Part shown: positions 60,003 through 64,000 of the stretch, one piece after another | Layout: each line of letters opens with the position of its first letter | Position numbering within the stretch: position 1 is the stretch's first letter | Assembly (NCBI RefSeq): GCF_012935695.1 | Contig: NZ_CP052859.1 | Location: 3,451,001 to 3,515,000, forward strand | Direction: 5' to 3' | Source: Pseudomonas sp. ADAK18 | GTDB taxonomy: Bacteria; Pseudomonadota; Gammaproteobacteria; Pseudomonadales; Pseudomonadaceae | DNA: 64,000 nucleotides | The notes under the pieces: model-generated | The model's database searches: none | What the model was told of the DNA's origin: nothing | What the model saw: only the letters and a program-made list of their open reading frames with translations | Position numbers and translations under genes: made by a program

Positions 60003-60179
60003 TTTCGCTGTGCGAAATAACATTCCGTATTTAACGATTAGCATAAGTACCGGCCTGCCGGGTGTAAACGTAAAAACCCATCACACGAGTAAAATAGCAA
60101 TTAAGCCTTTGTTTATAAGCGCTTTATTAAGGATAAATCTCACAGCGCCACAAGTTGCTTAGTTTCGCTGTGCGGAATA
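60003..60179. promoter_or_regulatory. Two IclR-type operator copies in the divergent promoter
   Basis: TTTCGCTGTGCGAAATA (60003-60019) and TTTCGCTGTGCGGAATA (60163-60179) match at 16 of 17 positions. The first contains the perfect palindrome TTTCGC-TGT-GCGAAA. They lie close to the hydratase and regulator starts respectively, suited to repression of both directions by IclR. Confidence 0.7.
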
Positions 60180-60220
60180 CAATTTTGTTTTGTTGATTTT
60201 ATAAAAAAATGGGGACTAAC

Positions 60221-61078
60221 ATGCGCCGTCGAAACATGGACCCGAACACCCCAGAAGCCCCCGCAGGCAACAACGCCTTCGAGCATCTGTTGATCGACCC
60301 AATGAACACCGATGAGGAGGAAGACAAGGACCGCCAGTTCGTCACCGCCTTGGCCCGCGGCCTGGAATTGCTGCGCTGCTTCACGCCAAGCGAAAGCGTG
60401 CTGGGTAACCAGGAACTGGCGCGCAAGACCGGGCTGCCAAAACCGACCATCACCCGGATGACGCACACCCTGACCCGCTTGGGGTATCTCAAGCACCTGC
60501 CGCAGTCGGGCCGGTATCAGTTGGATGTGGGGGTGATGGCGTTTGGTTACGCAATGCTTTCCAACCTGTCGGTGCGGGCCGTGGCTCATCCGCTGATGGA
60601 GACGATGGCCAAGTACGCCCAGGCCGCCGTGGCGATGGCCACCCGGGATCGCCTGGACATGGTCTATCTGGACGTGGTCCAGGGCGAGGCCAACATGACC
60701 ATGCGCCGTCAGGTAGGTACGCGCTTGCCGTTGCACTTGAGTTCAGCAGGCCGCGCCTGCCTGGCAGCCATGCCGGAAAACGAGCGGGAATTCATGCTCG
60801 ACCATATCCGCCAGCGTCATCTGGAGGACTGGCCGGGGATCCGCAAGGGGCTGGAACGCGCCTTCCGGGACTACACCGACTTCGGCTATTGCATGTCGAT
60901 CGGTGAGTGGCATCGCGATGTCAACGCCATCGCCGTACCGCTGTTTCATGCACAACATGGGCTGTTGACGTTCAACTGTGGCGGACCGAGTTTTCACCTC
61001 TCCCGGGAGAAACTCGAAGACGACATCGGGCCACGCCTCAAGCACATGGTGAACAACATCGAGGCCGCCGCCCGCTAG
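60221..61078 (+). CDS. IclR-family transcriptional regulator
   Basis: 285-residue regulator: acidic N-terminal arm, winged helix-turn-helix (about residues 45-105; NQELARKTGLPKPTITRMTH) and IclR effector domain (about 115-280). The start at 60221 (MRRRNMDPNTPE) is preferred over the ATG at 60209 because GGGGA sits five bases before it. It is divergent from the hydratase operon and followed by the acyl-CoA dehydrogenase gene, so it probably controls the whole cluster. Confidence 0.9.
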   Translation: MRRRNMDPNTPEAPAGNNAFEHLLIDPMNTDEEEDKDRQFVTALARGLELLRCFTPSESVLGNQELARKTGLPKPTITRMTHTLTRLGYLKHLPQSGRYQLDVGVMAFGYAMLSNLSVRAVAHPLMETMAKYAQAAVAMATRDRLDMVYLDVVQGEANMTMRRQVGTRLPLHLSSAGRACLAAMPENEREFMLDHIRQRHLEDWPGIRKGLERAFRDYTDFGYCMSIGEWHRDVNAIAVPLFHAQHGLLTFNCGGPSFHLSREKLEDDIGPRLKHMVNNIEAAAR

Positions 61079-61147
61079 ACAGATCGGTGCACGGCCTCGG
61101 CAGATTGACTACAACAGGCCCGCCGAACGGGCCGCCGAGGAATGCAC

Positions 61148-62302
61148 ATGATCCGAGATCCGGAAACGCTTCACCTTCTGCTGGAAACCCTCCAGCAGTT
61201 CGTCAACGAAGCGCTGATCCCACGGGAAAACGAATTGGCCGAGACCGATGACGTCCCGGCAGATATCGTCAACCAGTTCCGCGAGTTGGGCCTGTTCGGT
61301 CTGACCCTCCCCGAAGCCTACGGCGGCCTGGGGCTGACCATGGAAGAAGAGGTCAATGTCGCCTTCGAACTGGGCCGCACTTCCCCGGCCTTCCGTTCCT
61401 ATTTCGGCACCAACAATGGCATCGGCTCCATCGGCATCCTGCTCGATGGTACCGAAGCGCAGAAGCAACACTACCTGCCCAAACTGGCCAGCGGCGAGTT
61501 GCTCAGCTCGTTCTGCCTGACCGAGCCGGACTCCGGCTCCGACGCGGCCTCGTTGAAAACCTCGGCGATACGCGACGGCGATCACTACGTGCTCAACGGC
61601 ACCAAACGCTTTATCACCAATGCGCCACACGCCGGCATCTATACGGTCATGGCCCGCACCAACCCGGACATAAAGGGCTCGGGCGGCATCAGTGCGTTTA
61701 TCGTCGAGCGCAACACGCCGGGGCTGTCCCTGGGCAAGCGTGATCACAAGATGGGCCAGAAAGGCGCCCACACCTGTGACGTGATTTTCGACAACGTACG
61801 CGTGCCGGCTGATCAGTTGATCGGTGGCGTTGAAGGCGTGGGTTTCAAGACCGCGATGAAGGTCCTCGACAAGGGCCGCCTGCACATTGCAGCGGTCAGC
61901 GTCGGTGCCGCCGAACGCATGCTCAACGATGCCTTGAACTACGCCATCGAGCGTAAACAGTTTGGCCAGCCGATTGCCGAGTTCCAGCTGATCCAGGCCA
62001 TGCTCGCCGACAGCAAAGCCGAGATCTATGCGGCCCGCTGCATGGTGCTGGACGCCGCGCGCAAGCGTGATGAAGGCCAGAACATCGGCACCGAAGCCTC
62101 CTGTTCGAAAATGTTCGCTACCGAAATGTGCGGCCGGGTGGCGGATCGCTGCGTGCAGATTCATGGCGGCGCAGGCTATGTCAGCGAGTACGCCATCGAG
62201 CGTTTTTATCGCGATGTGCGGTTGTTCCGCTTGTATGAGGGCACCACGCAGATCCAGCAGTTGGTGATCGCCCGCAACATGATTCGCGAGGCGCAGCGCT
62301 AA
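61148..62302 (+). CDS. Acyl-CoA dehydrogenase
   Basis: 384-residue FAD enzyme for the first oxidation of an acyl-CoA: FCLTEPDSGSDAASLKTSAI (flavin and substrate contacts), FGQPIAEFQLIQAMLADSKA, and the catalytic Glu in LFRLYEGTTQIQQL. The start at 61148 (MIRDPETLHLL) has GAGGA seven bases upstream; an ATG six bases earlier is too close. With the hydratase, dehydrogenase and CoA-transferase it forms a beta-oxidation-like route. Confidence 0.93.
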   Translation: MIRDPETLHLLLETLQQFVNEALIPRENELAETDDVPADIVNQFRELGLFGLTLPEAYGGLGLTMEEEVNVAFELGRTSPAFRSYFGTNNGIGSIGILLDGTEAQKQHYLPKLASGELLSSFCLTEPDSGSDAASLKTSAIRDGDHYVLNGTKRFITNAPHAGIYTVMARTNPDIKGSGGISAFIVERNTPGLSLGKRDHKMGQKGAHTCDVIFDNVRVPADQLIGGVEGVGFKTAMKVLDKGRLHIAAVSVGAAERMLNDALNYAIERKQFGQPIAEFQLIQAMLADSKAEIYAARCMVLDAARKRDEGQNIGTEASCSKMFATEMCGRVADRCVQIHGGAGYVSEYAIERFYRDVRLFRLYEGTTQIQQLVIARNMIREAQR

Positions 62303-62342
62303 CTATCAAGCACACCGCAAACCCAATGTGAAAGTCGATCAA

Positions 62343-62432
62343 ATGTGGGAGCCGGGCTTGCCCGCGATGCAGGCACCTCGGCCTGTCAGTTGCACCGAGG
62401 TGATGCTATCGCGAGTAAGCCCGCTCCCACAT
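62343..62432. repeat. REPIN-type inverted repeat
   Basis: ATGTGGGAGCCGGGCTTGCC (from 62343) and its imperfect reverse complement ending CCCGCTCCCACAT (62432) flank a short centre. It lies between the dehydrogenase and transporter genes and belongs to a different REP family from the pair at 53369-53572. Confidence 0.85.
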
Positions 62433-62491
62433 CAACCGCTTTATCGCAACACCCATACCCAGTGCCCTAACAACTACAACAAGGTATCGCT

Positions 62492-63766
62492 ATGGAAGTC
62501 GCCGCTCAGGCGGGTGCGTTGTCGCCCGCAAAAAACAAGCTGTGGATCATCGTCTTCATCTTCTGCTTCCTCGGTCTGCTGATCGACGGCGCGGACTTGA
62601 TGCTGCTGTCCTACAGCCTCGGTAGCCTGAAAACCGAGTTCGGCCTGACCAGTGTCGAGGCTGGCAGCCTGGGCAGTTTCACCCTGGCCGGGATGGCCAT
62701 TGGCGGGATCTACGGCGGCTGGGCCTGTGACCGGTTCGGTCGGGTGAAAACCGTGGTCTGGAGCATCGTGCTGTTCTCCGTCGGCACCGCGATCCTGGGC
62801 ATGACCCACAGCTATTGGCAGTTCGCGAGCACCCGCTTTTTCGCCTCGTTGGGATTGGGCGCGCTGTACGTGGCCTGCAACACCCTGATGGCCGAATACG
62901 TACCGACGCGCTACCGCACAACGGTACTCGGCACCCTGCAAGCAGGCTGGTCAGTGGGTTACATCGTCGCCACCTTGCTGGCCGGCTGGATCCTGCCCAA
63001 CCACGGCTGGCGCTGGCTGTTCTACGTGGCGATCATCCCGGTGATCCTCGCCGTGCTGATGCAACGCCTGGTACCGGAGCCACAAGCCTGGATCAAAGCC
63101 CAAGCCGAACGCGCCCGGGAAAAGGCCGAAGGCATCAAGCAGGTCACGACGAAAAAACCCGACGGCATGTTCAAGCTGATCTTCAGCGACCCGAAAGCCA
63201 GCCGCATGTTTATCCTCTGGGCGCTGACCGCAGGCTTCCTGCAATTCGGTTACTACGGGGTCAACAACTGGATGCCCTCCTACCTGGAAGGCGAGTTGGG
63301 GATGAACTTCAAGTCGATGACCAGCTACATGGTCGGCACGTACGCGGCGATGATTTTCGGCAAGATTCTCGCCGGCTGGGCGGCGGACCGCCTGGGACGA
63401 CGCAGCGTGTTTGCGGTCGGCGCCTTGGGCACGGCCATCTTCCTGCCGATAATCGTGCTGTTCCAGAGCCCGGAAAACATTCTCTGGCTGCTGATTGTGT
63501 TCGGCTTCCTGTACGGCATTCCCTACGGCGTCAACGCGACCTACATGACCGAAAGCTTCGAAGCGAAATTTCGCGGCTCGGCGGTGGGCGGTGCCTACAA
63601 CATCGGCCGAATTGGCGCGGCGGTGGCTCCGGCAGCCATTGGTTTCCTGGCGTCCCATGGCTCGATCGGCGTGGGCTTCATGGTGATGGGCGGCGCGTAC
63701 TTTATCTGTGGGGTCATCCCAGCGCTGTTTATCCGCGACAAGCAGTTTGATCCGCAAAAACAGTGA
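62492..63766 (+). CDS. MFS transporter, aromatic/organic acid:H+ symporter (AAHS) type
   Basis: 424-residue importer with twelve helices. The AAHS signature DGADLMLLSYSL is in the first helix and GWACDRFGRVKTVV is the loop 2-3 motif. WILPNHGWRWLFYVAIIP and GWAADRLGRRSVFAVGALGT follow. AAGG lies before the start. It probably brings in the acid that the neighbouring CoA-transferase and beta-oxidation enzymes consume. Confidence 0.92.
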   Translation: MEVAAQAGALSPAKNKLWIIVFIFCFLGLLIDGADLMLLSYSLGSLKTEFGLTSVEAGSLGSFTLAGMAIGGIYGGWACDRFGRVKTVVWSIVLFSVGTAILGMTHSYWQFASTRFFASLGLGALYVACNTLMAEYVPTRYRTTVLGTLQAGWSVGYIVATLLAGWILPNHGWRWLFYVAIIPVILAVLMQRLVPEPQAWIKAQAERAREKAEGIKQVTTKKPDGMFKLIFSDPKASRMFILWALTAGFLQFGYYGVNNWMPSYLEGELGMNFKSMTSYMVGTYAAMIFGKILAGWAADRLGRRSVFAVGALGTAIFLPIIVLFQSPENILWLLIVFGFLYGIPYGVNATYMTESFEAKFRGSAVGGAYNIGRIGAAVAPAAIGFLASHGSIGVGFMVMGGAYFICGVIPALFIRDKQFDPQKQ

Positions 63767-63784
63767 GTTATCTCTGATAAACAG

Positions 63785-63806
63785 GTGGGAGCGGACTCGC
63801 TCCCAC
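63785..63806. terminator. Short REP-like hairpin after the MFS gene
   Basis: GTGGGAGCG, loop GACT, CGCTCCCAC: a perfect nine-pair stem 18 bases past the stop. It shares the GTGGGAGC core with the REPIN at 62343 and may serve as a transcript end, though no T-run follows. Confidence 0.6.
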
Positions 63807-63904
63807 GCTGTGAATCAAAGGGCAAAACCTAGCTGTTTTGCTAGTTACGCAATTTTTCCGGGGCGACTATCGTGTACCTGATCATTTTTATGGCAGGGCA
63901 CGAA

Positions 63905-64000
63905 ATGGAGTTCATCGAAACAACCCGTGAAGGCTTTGCTTTCTTTGGGGAACACCGTACGTGGTACCGGGTGACCGGCAACCTCGACAGCGGCCTGGCA
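63905..64000 (+). CDS. Proline iminopeptidase-like alpha/beta hydrolase, 3' end cut off
   Basis: Only 32 codons are in the window ([20 protein letters not shown], then [10 protein letters not shown]). This is the characteristic start of proline iminopeptidase-family hydrolases, whose HGGPG motif would follow beyond the edge. The ATG at 63905 is preferred; upstream in-frame ATG/GTG codons would add an unusual hydrophobic extension. Confidence 0.7.
   Translation, partial: MEFIETTREGFAFFGEHRTWYRVTGNLDSGLA

Overview
The window is high-GC chromosomal DNA of a Pseudomonas of the P. fluorescens group. This rests on gene content (REP/REPIN repeats, OsmC-YcaO fusion, DUF3077-like small genes, YghU, Mug, AAHS transporter) and above all on a pseudomonine siderophore locus in the order pmsC-pmsE-pmsA-pmsB, known from P. 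fluorescens WCS374 and P. entomophila. Both window edges cut genes.

Layout. 1-4310: an amino-acid-type ABC importer operon with a zinc deacylase gene inside it, followed by an RpiR regulator. 4564-17893: ordinary housekeeping and regulatory genes (a secreted Cys-repeat protein, TrmK, bestrophin, an MFS pump with a divergent TetR, LysR, DUF2938 divergent from ArsR-rhodanese, GNAT, YghU, Mug, a GGDEF/EAL sensor, two DUF2157-like membrane proteins). 17894-27670: an accessory peptide-export locus on the minus strand: Fic protein, double-glycine microcin-like peptide, small Cys protein, two-DTG aspartic protease, Sel1 protein, HlyD adaptor, C39-peptidase ABC exporter and TolC channel, with a divergent nucleotidyltransferase-like gene. 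Its upstream part is visibly AT-richer than the rest. 27737-51040: a complete pseudomonine system: TonB receptor, binding lipoprotein, ATPase, two permeases, two ABC exporters, an ECF sigma factor, a PCP-C protein, an N-hydroxylase, a Cy-Cy-A protein, isochorismate synthase, salicylate ligase with ArCP, histidine decarboxylase and isochorismate-pyruvate lyase. 51166-56332: YcaO, a REPIN, a five-gene chain of tiny ORFs, tRNA-Asn and a small membrane protein. 56381-63766: an acyl-CoA catabolic cluster with IclR control and an aromatic/organic-acid MFS importer. The 5' end of a proline iminopeptidase-like gene closes the window.

How the parts work together. In the siderophore locus PmsC and PmsB make salicylate, PmsE loads it, the Cy-Cy-A protein activates (probably) threonine and forms the oxazoline on a carrier that sits on the separate PCP-C protein, and that protein's C domain releases the chain onto N-hydroxyhistamine made by PmsA and the monooxygenase. 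The exporters, receptor and ABC importer handle traffic. Two near-identical 31-bp upstream motifs suggest that the ECF sigma factor drives the transport genes.

The most interesting unit is the microcin-like locus. A leader of the MRELTEKEL..VSGG type precedes an acidic, Gly/Ser-rich 48-residue core without Cys, Lys, Arg or His. Its start lies inside the end of an intact Fic gene, and secreted accessory proteins of unknown role are encoded between precursor and exporter. One of these shares a Cys-x11-Cys motif with the repeat protein at 4564-4989.
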